A stretch of DNA of 6,178 nucleotides from Bacteroidota bacterium (GTDB lineage: Bacteria > Bacteroidota > Bacteroidia > Flavobacteriales > Flavobacteriaceae), in contig CANINJ010000122.1 of assembly GCA_947468985.1 (NCBI GenBank), positions 1-6,178 of the forward strand. The letters are read 5' to 3'. A program made the translations under genes and the position numbers. The notes beneath the pieces were generated by a model that was not told the origin of the DNA, did no database searches, and saw only the letters and a program-made list of their open reading frames with translations. Positions 1 to 5,552 of this stretch are shown here, piece after piece (within the stretch, counting starts at the first letter, position 1; the number at the start of each line of letters is the position of its first letter).

Positions 1-58
1 ACTATAAATTGGAAGTTGTTTATCAATTTTAGATTTCAATACATTTAAAAAGCTGAAA
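1..58. other. Left-edge leader, possible tail of an upstream gene
   Basis: Two plus-strand frames are open from the window edge: one ends at TAG 30-32 after about nine codons, the other at TAA 46-48 after fifteen. Either could be the C-terminus of a gene lying outside the window, but the stretch is too short to choose or name one. The bases just before the 59 start are A-rich with no Shine-Dalgarno site, as is common in Bacteroidota. No good TAnnTTTG promoter box is seen; TAGATTTC at 30-37 is a one-mismatch candidate only. The next gene may therefore be transcribed from further upstream. Confidence 0.3.
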
Positions 59-973
59 ATGTTAAGCAGAAAAAGCAAACTTTTAATAATGAAAATTGTC
101 AGTTTGTTCTCTGTAGTTCGAGGCTATAACATTCCGATAATCGTATTAGCGCAATATCTTTCCGCAATTTTTATTTTGGCTCCCGAAAAGAGAGCTATGA
201 ACGTGATTTTAGATTTCAATTTGTTTCTTATCGTCTTGGCTTCGGCATTAACCATTGCTTCGGGCTACATAATCAACAGCTTTTACGACAGCAAAAAAGA
301 CTTAATCAACCGCCCAAACAAATCCATTTTAGACCGATTAGTAAGTCAGCAAACCAAACTTCGGGTTTATTTTACACTCAATTTTGTAGTTGCTTTCTTG
401 TCTTTTTTAATTTCTTTTCGGGCGTTTTTATTCTTTTCCGTTTATATATTTCTGATTTGGTTTTATTCCCATAAAGTAAAAAAGCACGTAATTATAGGGA
501 ATTTAATGGCAACATTCATGGCGGTTTTGCCCTTCTTTGCCATACTTTTATATTACAAAAATTTCTACGAAGTAATTCTTGCGCACGCCACTTTCCTGTT
601 TTTATTGCTCTTAATTCGAGAAATGATAAAAGATTTGGAAAACATCAAAGGAGATTTGGCTAATGATTACCAAACAATTCCCATTTTATACGGCGAAACT
701 ATTTCCAAAAAAATCATTACTTTTTTGACTGTATTAACCGTGATTCCAGTTTACATTTTAATAGAAAAATTCGACATTGGTTATATGGATATGTATTTTT
801 ATTCTTGCTTGATTGTTCTGATTTTATTTTTGCTATACCTTTGGAAATCAACCACAAAAGAACAGTTTTTACTACTTCACAATGTTCTGAAATTCCTAAT
901 TGTAGCGGGTGTTTTTTGCATTGTTCTTATAAATCCATCCGTTTTAGTGCATTTTGAAAATTTGTTTTTTTAG
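59..973 (+). CDS. UbiA-family membrane prenyltransferase (GGGP geranylgeranyltransferase-like)
   Basis: This 304-residue integral membrane protein belongs to the UbiA superfamily, which joins a polyprenyl diphosphate to an acceptor at the membrane. Both Mg-diphosphate motifs are visible: N73-x3-D77-x3-D81 followed by INRP, and D192-L-E-N-I-K-G-D199. A YSHKVK stretch at 136-141 fits the family YS-x-x-K loop. Roughly eight or nine hydrophobic segments lie around residues 23-41, 53-75, 105-135 (two), 146-167, 173-188, 216-236, 246-263 and 274-292. Length is normal for the family. Flavobacterial proteins of this look are often labelled geranylgeranylglycerol-phosphate geranylgeranyltransferase, an archaeal lipid enzyme; the true acceptor cannot be read from sequence, and a quinone or other prenyl acceptor is possible. 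Met11 (position 89) is an alternative start just before the first membrane segment; the longer start is kept because it is in an A-rich leader. The next gene is 296 bp away with its own promoter, so this is a separate transcript. Confidence 0.88.
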   Translation: MLSRKSKLLIMKIVSLFSVVRGYNIPIIVLAQYLSAIFILAPEKRAMNVILDFNLFLIVLASALTIASGYIINSFYDSKKDLINRPNKSILDRLVSQQTKLRVYFTLNFVVAFLSFLISFRAFLFFSVYIFLIWFYSHKVKKHVIIGNLMATFMAVLPFFAILLYYKNFYEVILAHATFLFLLLLIREMIKDLENIKGDLANDYQTIPILYGETISKKIITFLTVLTVIPVYILIEKFDIGYMDMYFYSCLIVLILFLLYLWKSTTKEQFLLLHNVLKFLIVAGVFCIVLINPSVLVHFENLFF

Positions 974-1013
974 AAAATTTGCAAAATGGTTATTTGGTTA
1001 TTTGGGAAATTTT
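974..1013. repeat. AT-rich inverted repeat with short tandem repeat after the prenyltransferase gene
   Basis: AAAATTT (974-980) and AAATTTT (1007-1013) form a 7-bp inverted repeat directly after the stop codon. Between them the octamer TGGTTATT occurs twice in tandem (987-994 and 995-1002), followed by TGGG. The stem has no GC and no following T run, so it is at best a weak terminator. Confidence 0.4.
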
Positions 1014-1021
1014 AAATCTAA

Positions 1022-1159
1022 ATCTGGAGCTCGCGTGAGGGATTGTAGCGAAAATCCTTTGTGAAATGAAATGGAACAAAGATTGCAGCGGAAAGCCCGA
1101 CCGAGTTTAGCACAGATTGCTTTGTTCCTCGCAATGACTTAAACGAGGACACGCCCAAA
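1022..1159 (-). repeat. Flavobacterial-type structured intergenic repeat, copy 1
   Basis: A non-coding element related to the one at 4232-4386 but inverted relative to it. Read on the minus strand it shows the blocks TTTGGGCGTG (1159-1150), GGTCGGGCTTTCCGCTGCAA (about 1102-1083), TTCGCTACAATCCCTCACGCG (to 1032), and a final GCTCCAGAT (1030-1022). The two stretches between the blocks differ from copy 2 but are self-complementary. Slot one has GTTTA 1105-1109 with TAAAC 1140-1144, enclosing ATTGC 1116-1120 with GCAAT 1131-1135. Slot two has ATCCTTTGT 1054-1062 with ACAAAGAT 1076-1083, allowing one bulge. The blocks resemble repeats I recall as common between genes in Flavobacterium; that is recollection, not a search. 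No protein is supported here. Confidence 0.8.
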
Positions 1160-1202
1160 AGAAAAAGCAGTTGTTTATTATTATTGAATATCCTTTTTAT
1201 GC

Positions 1203-1233
1203 TTGAATTTAATCTAAAAATATCCTATTTTTG
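1203..1233 (+). promoter_or_regulatory. Bacteroidota-type promoter for the CoA-transferase genes
   Basis: TTG at 1203-1205 and TATTTTTG at 1226-1233 match the Bacteroidota -33/-7 pattern (TTG and TAnnTTTG) with 20 nt between them. Transcription would begin near 1240, giving a leader of about 30 nt before the scoA start at 1270. This is the best promoter match in the window. Confidence 0.7.
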
Positions 1234-1269
1234 AGGTAAATAAAAAGACGGATTAAACTTATAAACTAT

Positions 1270-1977
1270 ATGATTAATAAAAAAGTAAATGCAGTAAAAG
1301 AAGCGCTTTCCGGAATTGAAAACGGAATGACGATAATGTTGGGAGGCTTTGGTTTATGCGGTATTCCTGAAAATAGCATCGCCGAATTGGTGGTAAAAGA
1401 AACCAATAATTTAACGTGTATTTCAAATAATGCAGGGGTTGATGATTTTGGTCTTGGATTACTTTTGCAAAAAAAACAAATCAAAAAAATGATTTCTTCT
1501 TATGTTGGGGAAAATGCGGAATTTGAACGTCAAATGCTTTCGGGCGAATTGGATGTAGAGTTGATTCCACAGGGAACTCTTGCCGAAAGATGTCGTGCTG
1601 CTCAAGCTGGAATCCCTGCTTTTTTTACCCCCGCAGGATTTGGAACTGAGGTTGCAATTGGAAAAGAAACCAGAGAATTTAACGGTAAAATGCACGTAAT
1701 GGAGCACGCTTTCAAAGCGGATTTTGCAATTGTGAAAGCTTGGAAAGGCGATACTGCTGGGAATTTAATCTTCAAAGGAACGGCAAGAAATTTCAATCCT
1801 TGTATGGCTGGTGCGGCAAAAATTACAATTGCCGAAGTGGAAGAATTGGTTGAGGCTGGAACATTAGACCCAAATCAAATTCATATTCCTGGCATATTTG
1901 TACAACGCATTTTTCAAGGGGAGAAATATGAAAAAAGAATTGAACAACGAACGGTTAGAAAAAAAAGCGATTCGTAA
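1270..1977 (+). CDS. scoA: 3-oxoacid (succinyl-CoA:acetoacetate) CoA-transferase subunit A
   Basis: The alpha subunit of a cytoplasmic family I CoA-transferase, which with subunit B moves CoA between succinyl-CoA and acetoacetate in ketone-body or branched-chain carbon use. The CoA-binding glycine-rich motif [11 protein letters not shown] lies at residues 25-35, NNAGVDDFG at 53-61, [11 protein letters not shown] near 97-107, PAGFGTEVA at 121-129 and [10 protein letters not shown] at 205-214; all are typical of SCOT-type A subunits. The length of 235 residues is normal. The catalytic glutamate is in the partner subunit, not here. The start follows a short A/T-rich leader from a strong promoter match. 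The B subunit begins 79 bp later on the same strand with no terminator between, so the two are probably one operon. The lysine/arginine-rich C-terminus is usual. Exact substrate (acetoacetate versus other 3-oxoacids) is inferred from family resemblance. Confidence 0.95.
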   Translation: MINKKVNAVKEALSGIENGMTIMLGGFGLCGIPENSIAELVVKETNNLTCISNNAGVDDFGLGLLLQKKQIKKMISSYVGENAEFERQMLSGELDVELIPQGTLAERCRAAQAGIPAFFTPAGFGTEVAIGKETREFNGKMHVMEHAFKADFAIVKAWKGDTAGNLIFKGTARNFNPCMAGAAKITIAEVEELVEAGTLDPNQIHIPGIFVQRIFQGEKYEKRIEQRTVRKKSDS

Positions 1978-2012
1978 CTCGATTTAGTATTCCATAAAAA
2001 AACTTAAATGAC

Positions 2013-2029
2013 CTTATAGTTCTTATAAG
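2013..2029. repeat. Small AT-rich hairpin between scoA and scoB
   Basis: CTTATA (2013-2018) and TATAAG (2024-2029) can form a 6-bp stem with a 5-nt loop in the 79-bp scoA-scoB spacer. It is too weak for a terminator. It might affect RNA processing between the two cistrons, or be part of an AT-rich intergenic filler. Confidence 0.3.
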
Positions 2030-2056
2030 ATTAAAAAAACTTTACAACTCAAAAAT

Positions 2057-2713
2057 ATGTTGACAAAAGAAGATATTGCAAAACGAATTGCACAAGAAGT
2101 TAAAAATAATTATTTCGTAAATCTTGGAATTGGAATCCCTACATTGGTAGCAAACTATGTTCGGAAAGACATTTCTGTAGAATTTCAAAGTGAAAATGGT
2201 GTGCTTGGAATGGGGCCTTTTCCATTTGAAGGCGAAGAAGATGCCGATATTATCAACGCTGGAAAACAAACGATTACTACTTTACCCGGCGCAAGCTATT
2301 TTGATTCTGCAATGAGTTTCGGAATGATTCGTGGGCAACACGTTGATTTAACAATACTTGGCGCAATGGAAGTTTCAGAAAATGGAGACATTGCAAATTG
2401 GAAAATTCCTGGCAAAATGGTAAAAGGAATGGGAGGAGCAATGGATTTAGTTGCTTCTGCAGAAAACATAATCGTAGCAATGATGCACGTTAACAAAGCT
2501 GGAGAAAGTAAAATTCTTAAAAAATGTTCTTTGCCGTTAACTGGCGTTGGCTGTGTGAAAAAAATTGTAACCGAGTTGGCGGTTTTAGAAGTTACGCCAA
2601 AAGGATTTAAACTTTTAGAACGCGCTCCTGGGATTTCTGTTGAACATATTATTGCATCCACAGAAGCGACTTTAATTATTGAAGGCGAAATTCCTGAAAT
2701 GGTGATTAATTAA
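2057..2713 (+). CDS. scoB: 3-oxoacid (succinyl-CoA:acetoacetate) CoA-transferase subunit B
   Basis: The beta, catalytic subunit of the CoA-transferase. The SENG motif at residues 45-48 places the catalytic glutamate at E46, which carries the enzyme-CoA thioester during transfer. Other family signatures are VNLGIGIPTL at 21-30, GVLGMGPFP near 48-56, and the run GAMEVSENGDIANWKIPGK at 102-120 followed by MVKGMGGAMDL. The length of 218 residues is normal. The gene lies 79 bp after scoA and needs it for a working alpha-beta enzyme. It shows no clear promoter of its own, consistent with co-transcription. No hairpin terminator follows the stop; the next promoter-like box appears about 55 bp downstream. 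Confidence 0.95.
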   Translation: MLTKEDIAKRIAQEVKNNYFVNLGIGIPTLVANYVRKDISVEFQSENGVLGMGPFPFEGEEDADIINAGKQTITTLPGASYFDSAMSFGMIRGQHVDLTILGAMEVSENGDIANWKIPGKMVKGMGGAMDLVASAENIIVAMMHVNKAGESKILKKCSLPLTGVGCVKKIVTELAVLEVTPKGFKLLERAPGISVEHIIASTEATLIIEGEIPEMVIN

Positions 2714-2744
2714 ATTGATATAAACAAACTTTTCCCAATTCTCA

Positions 2745-2775
2745 TTTCACTTTCAAACTTTTCAAGCTATCTTTG
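2745..2775 (+). promoter_or_regulatory. Putative promoter for mrp-nfu
   Basis: TATCTTTG at 2768-2775 is an exact match to TAnnTTTG. At the expected -33 distance is TTTC (2745-2748), one base off TTTG, with 19 nt between. Transcription would begin near 2782, about 35 nt before the mrp start. Confidence 0.5.
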
Positions 2776-2777
2776 TA

Positions 2778-2803
2778 ATCTAAATTTTCAGATTAATTTA
2801 GAT
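2778..2803. promoter_or_regulatory. Palindrome at the presumed mrp transcription start
   Basis: ATCTAAATT (2778-2786) and AATTTAGAT (2795-2803) form a perfect 9-bp inverted repeat with an 8-nt spacer. It starts three bases after the -7 box and ends 13 bases before the mrp ATG. This is where a repressor operator or a 5' leader hairpin would sit. No regulator can be named from the sequence. Confidence 0.4.
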
Positions 2804-2816
2804 CAAGAAAACGGAT

Positions 2817-3944
2817 ATGAAATTAGATAAAAAAGACATTCTCAAAGCATTAGAAACAATAACTATTGCTGGCGAAGGAAAAAATATGGTCGAAAGTGGT
2901 GCTGTCACAAATGTGGTAACTTTTGGAGATGAAATAATCGTAGATTTAGTATTGCATACACCAGCAATGCACATCAAAAAAAGAGCCGAAGACGACATCA
3001 AAAAAACCATCCACGAATTGGTTTCTAAAGATGCCAAAATCAAAGTAAATATTAAAGTTGAAACACCAGAAGCTGCCGAAATCAAAGGGAAGGCTATTCC
3101 GGGAATGAGAAATATTATTGCTATTGCTTCTGGAAAAGGAGGCGTTGGGAAATCAACAGTTACAGCAAATTTAGCGGTTACATTAGCAAAAATGGGATTC
3201 AAAGTTGGAATTTTAGACGCCGATATTTACGGCCCTTCCATGCCAATTATGTTCGATGTGGAATCTGAAAAACCTATTTCAGTTACCATTGACGGAAAAT
3301 CAAAAATGAAACCTGTTGAAAGCTACGAAATAAAAATCTTATCTATCGGATTTTTCACAGCGCCAAGTCAAGCCGTTATTTGGAGAGGACCAATGGCTTC
3401 AAAAGCATTAAACCAAATGATTTTTGATGCTGATTGGGGCGAATTAGATTTTATGTTACTCGATTTGCCTCCAGGAACAGGCGACATACACCTTTCCATT
3501 GTTCAATCATTGCCAATTACTGGCGTAGTTGTAGTAAGCACACCACAAGCCGTAGCACTTGCCGATGCGAAAAAAGGGGTTTCGATGTTCACATCAGAAA
3601 GTATAAATGTTCCCGTTTTGGGAATTATAGAAAATATGGCCTACTTCACACCTGAAGAATTGCCTGAAAACAAATACTACATCTTTGGAAAAGAAGGTGC
3701 TAAAAACCTTGCCGAAGATTTAAATGTTCCCTTTCTTGGCGAAGTTCCAATCGTTCAATCCATTCGCGAAGCGGGAGATTACGGTCGTCCAGCGGCTTTA
3801 CAAACGGGTTCAGTAATTGAAAAAGTGTTCGAAGAAATTACACGAAGAGTAGTTCAGGAAGTGGTTAGCAGAAATGAAAATTTACCCGCTACCGAAGCCG
3901 TAAAAATTACAACTATGGCAGGCTGTTCAGCAGTTAAAAAATAA
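2817..3944 (+). CDS. mrp: Mrp/NBP35-type Fe-S cluster carrier P-loop ATPase
   Basis: A soluble 375-residue ATPase of the Mrp/ApbC/NBP35 family, thought to carry and deliver iron-sulfur clusters to apoproteins. The N-terminal MIP18/DUF59 domain covers about residues 1-90. The deviant Walker A is GKGGVGKST at 106-114, followed by D134-A-D136-IYGPS, WRGPM at 189-193 and DLPPGTGD at 216-223. The central C-x-x-C that binds the bridging cluster in E. coli-type Mrp is absent: after GIIENMAYFT (269-278) comes PEELPENKYYIFG. The only cysteine I find is C370 in the C-terminal AGCSAVKK tail. From memory, Bacteroidota Mrp proteins share this replacement, so it is probably not a broken gene. The nfu-domain gene 43 bp downstream supplies a C-x-x-C and is likely a functional partner in one operon. 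Confidence 0.93.
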   Translation: MKLDKKDILKALETITIAGEGKNMVESGAVTNVVTFGDEIIVDLVLHTPAMHIKKRAEDDIKKTIHELVSKDAKIKVNIKVETPEAAEIKGKAIPGMRNIIAIASGKGGVGKSTVTANLAVTLAKMGFKVGILDADIYGPSMPIMFDVESEKPISVTIDGKSKMKPVESYEIKILSIGFFTAPSQAVIWRGPMASKALNQMIFDADWGELDFMLLDLPPGTGDIHLSIVQSLPITGVVVVSTPQAVALADAKKGVSMFTSESINVPVLGIIENMAYFTPEELPENKYYIFGKEGAKNLAEDLNVPFLGEVPIVQSIREAGDYGRPAALQTGSVIEKVFEEITRRVVQEVVSRNENLPATEAVKITTMAGCSAVKK

Positions 3945-3987
3945 AATACGATTGCCTAAAAACCATCTAATTGACACATAAAAAATT

Positions 3988-4227
3988 ATGACAATAGAAG
4001 AATTAACAACAAACGTAGAAAAAGCGCTCGAAGAAATCAGACCTTTTTTGAATTCTGACGGCGGCGACATCTCACTCATTTCCATCGAGGACGGAAAACA
4101 CGTCAAAGTGCGTCTCGAAGGGGCTTGCGTAGGATGTAGCGTGAATCAAATGACGCTAAAAATAGGCGTGGAAACAACCATAAAAAAGTTTGCCCCACAA
4201 ATTGAAACCGTCATAAATATCAATTAA
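3988..4227 (+). CDS. NifU C-terminal (Nfu) domain protein, Fe-S scaffold
   Basis: A 79-residue protein made solely of the NifU C-terminal domain. Nfu domains bind a labile [4Fe-4S] cluster between two subunits and pass it to client enzymes in the cytoplasm. The signature is visible: IRPFLNSDGGDISL near 17-30, and G45-A-C47-V-G-C50-S-V-N-Q-M-T-L, where C47 and C50 are the cluster ligands. Single-domain Nfu proteins of about 80 residues are common, so this is complete rather than truncated. It starts 43 bp after mrp on the same strand with an A-rich leader and no terminator between, so co-transcription is likely. The upstream TTGACA (3971-3976) looks like a sigma70 -35 box but has no -10 partner and is not the Bacteroidota pattern. 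Intergenic repeat copy 2 begins five bases after the stop. Confidence 0.94.
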   Translation: MTIEELTTNVEKALEEIRPFLNSDGGDISLISIEDGKHVKVRLEGACVGCSVNQMTLKIGVETTIKKFAPQIETVININ

Positions 4228-4231
4228 AGCA

Positions 4232-4386
4232 TTTGGGCGTGACCCTATTTGCAAACACCATTTGATATAAATTCACGTTTAGTTCTTGCAAATAAGGTCG
4301 GGCTTTTCGCTGCAAGTCCTCGTCAAGTTCCGCTTCGCTACACTTGTCTGTGGGCTATCCGCTTCATTCCCTCACGCGCTTCAGAT
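4232..4386 (+). repeat. Flavobacterial-type structured intergenic repeat, copy 2
   Basis: The same repeat family as 1022-1159, in the opposite orientation. Conserved blocks are TTTGGGCGTG (4232-4241), GGTCGGGCTTTTCGCTGCAA (4296-4315, one mismatch to copy 1), TCCGCTTCATTCCCTCACGCG (4358-4378) and GCTTCAGAT (4378-4386). The first variable slot is a long hairpin: GACCCTATTTGCAA (4241-4254) pairs with TTGCAAATAAGGTC (4286-4299) at 13 of 14 positions. The second slot has CAAGT 4324-4328 pairing with ACTTG 4342-4346 around a 13-nt loop, the same loop length as in copy 1. An open frame of 65 codons crosses the element (4249-4446) but looks like chance. The element sits directly after the nfu stop and could act on its 3' end. 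Confidence 0.8.
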
Positions 4387-4444
4387 GCCGAAACACAATT
4401 TTTCATAACTGACAATTATCATATACTAAACTCATTCTATTTTT

Positions 4445-4468
4445 AATCTTTGCATCTTTGTAACTTTG
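4445..4468 (+). promoter_or_regulatory. Triple CTTTG box, putative promoter of the reductase-ferredoxin pair
   Basis: Three octamers in exact tandem, AATCTTTG (4445-4452), CATCTTTG (4453-4460) and TAACTTTG (4461-4468), share the CTTTG core at an 8-base period. The last is an exact TAnnTTTG -7 box, 22 bp before the reductase ATG at 4491. No TTG is found at the proper distance upstream of it, so which copy is used is open. Confidence 0.45.
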
Positions 4469-4490
4469 AAATTCTTTTAACTTTTAAAAA

Positions 4491-5549
4491 ATGATTGAAA
4501 CAGACATACTCATTATAGGCGCAGGGCCAACAGGACTTTTCACAGTATTTGAAGCAGGACTATTAAAATTAAAATGTCACATTATTGATGGTTTGCCACA
4601 ACCCGGCGGACAATTATCAGAATTATATCCTAAAAAACCCATTTTCGACATTCCCGGGTTTCCCTCTATTTTAGCAGGCGATTTGGTAACGAATTTAATG
4701 GAGCAAATAAAACAATTTCAACCCGGATTTACCCTAAATGAAGTTGCTAATACCATCGACAAATTAGAAGATGGGACATTTATCGTTACCACCAATAAAG
4801 GAACAAAACACCACGCCAACGCCGTTGCAATTGCTGGTGGATTAGGAAGTTTTGAACCTCGAAAACCAATCCTTGAAGGCATCGAATTCTACGAGCAAAA
4901 CGATAGGGGAGTAGAATATTTTGTGAAAGATCCTGAAAAATTCAGAGATAAAAAAGTAGTCATTTCAGGAGGTGGAGATTCCGCTTTAGATTGGAGTATT
5001 TTCCTTTCAAATGTAGCGTCAAGTGTAACGTTGGTGCACAGAAGAAACGAATTCCGTGGCGCTTTAGATTCTGTAGAAAAAGTACAAGAACTAAAAGCAT
5101 CTGGTAAAATAAAATTAATTACACCAGGAGAAATCGTTGGTTTCAAAGGCGCAGAACACATAGAATCTGTTAACATCGAAAGCAATGGCGAAACCATAAA
5201 CATTGAAACCGATTATTTTATTCCGCTATTTGGCTTAACACCAAAATTAGGACCAATTGCCAATTGGGGATTAGACATTGAAAAAAATGCAATTAAAGTG
5301 GACAATTCTTTGGATTATCAAACCAATATTCCTGGAATCTATGCCATTGGCGATGTAAATAGTTATCCCGGAAAATTAAAACTAATTTTGTGTGGATTTC
5401 ACGAAGCGACTTTAATGGTTCAAAGCGTATATCAAAGAATGAATCCAGGGAAAAAATATGTATTGAAATACACTACCGTTTCTGGCATTGACGGCTTTGA
5501 TGGCACTAGAAAAGAAGCAGAAAAACAAGTTGTAAAAGCAATAGAATAA
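4491..5549 (+). CDS. Ferredoxin--NADP+ reductase, thioredoxin-reductase-like type
   Basis: A 352-residue soluble FAD flavoprotein that passes electrons between NADPH and ferredoxin. The FAD Rossmann motif GAGPTG is at residues 10-15, with PQPGGQLSELYP at 36-47. The NAD(P) domain begins at about 155 with GGGDSALDW (160-168). H183-R-R-N-E-F-R189 provides the arginines expected to hold the NADPH 2'-phosphate. The second FAD motif is AIGDV at 285-289, followed by NSYPGKLKLILCGFHEA. The redox C-x-x-C of true thioredoxin reductases is absent from the NAD(P) domain, and the C-terminus extends past it; both fit the Chlorobium/YumC-type reductase rather than TrxR. Length is normal for this type. The ferredoxin gene starts three bases after the stop, which strongly supports the electron partner. 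Confidence 0.92.
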   Translation: MIETDILIIGAGPTGLFTVFEAGLLKLKCHIIDGLPQPGGQLSELYPKKPIFDIPGFPSILAGDLVTNLMEQIKQFQPGFTLNEVANTIDKLEDGTFIVTTNKGTKHHANAVAIAGGLGSFEPRKPILEGIEFYEQNDRGVEYFVKDPEKFRDKKVVISGGGDSALDWSIFLSNVASSVTLVHRRNEFRGALDSVEKVQELKASGKIKLITPGEIVGFKGAEHIESVNIESNGETINIETDYFIPLFGLTPKLGPIANWGLDIEKNAIKVDNSLDYQTNIPGIYAIGDVNSYPGKLKLILCGFHEATLMVQSVYQRMNPGKKYVLKYTTVSGIDGFDGTRKEAEKQVVKAIE

Positions 5550-5552
5550 AAT

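Noticed and set aside
1022..1159. Considered as a transposon remnant or CRISPR-like repeat
   Set aside because: No transposase frame, target duplication or regularly spaced identical repeats are present; the blocks and folding inserts fit an intergenic repeat family better.
2296..2661. Minus-strand open frame of 121 codons opposite scoB
   Set aside because: It overlaps the clear CoA-transferase B gene and has no recognisable motif or promoter.
2798..3202. Minus-strand open frame of 134 codons opposite mrp
   Set aside because: It is antisense to the well-conserved DUF59 and Walker A coding region, and its hydrophobic, low-similarity translation is what a shadow frame gives.
2817..3944. Loss of C-x-x-C in Mrp read as a damaged gene
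   Set aside because: The frame is intact, all nucleotide-binding motifs are kept and the replacement segment looks like the normal Bacteroidota form, so this is a variant and not a pseudogene.
3971..3976. TTGACA resembling a sigma70 -35 box before nfu
   Set aside because: No matching -10 box follows, the 43-bp gap suits co-transcription with mrp, and Bacteroidota promoters use a different pattern.
4249..4446. Plus-strand open frame of 65 codons
   Set aside because: It lies mostly inside intergenic repeat copy 2, has no family resemblance, and its composition follows the repeat blocks rather than the neighbouring genes.
4889..5203. Minus-strand open frame of 104 codons opposite the reductase
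   Set aside because: Antisense to the NAD(P)-binding domain, with no domain signature of its own.
4491..5549. Thioredoxin reductase as the identity of the flavoprotein
   Set aside because: The active-site C-x-x-C in the NAD(P) domain is missing and a ferredoxin gene follows within three bases, favouring ferredoxin-NADP reductase.
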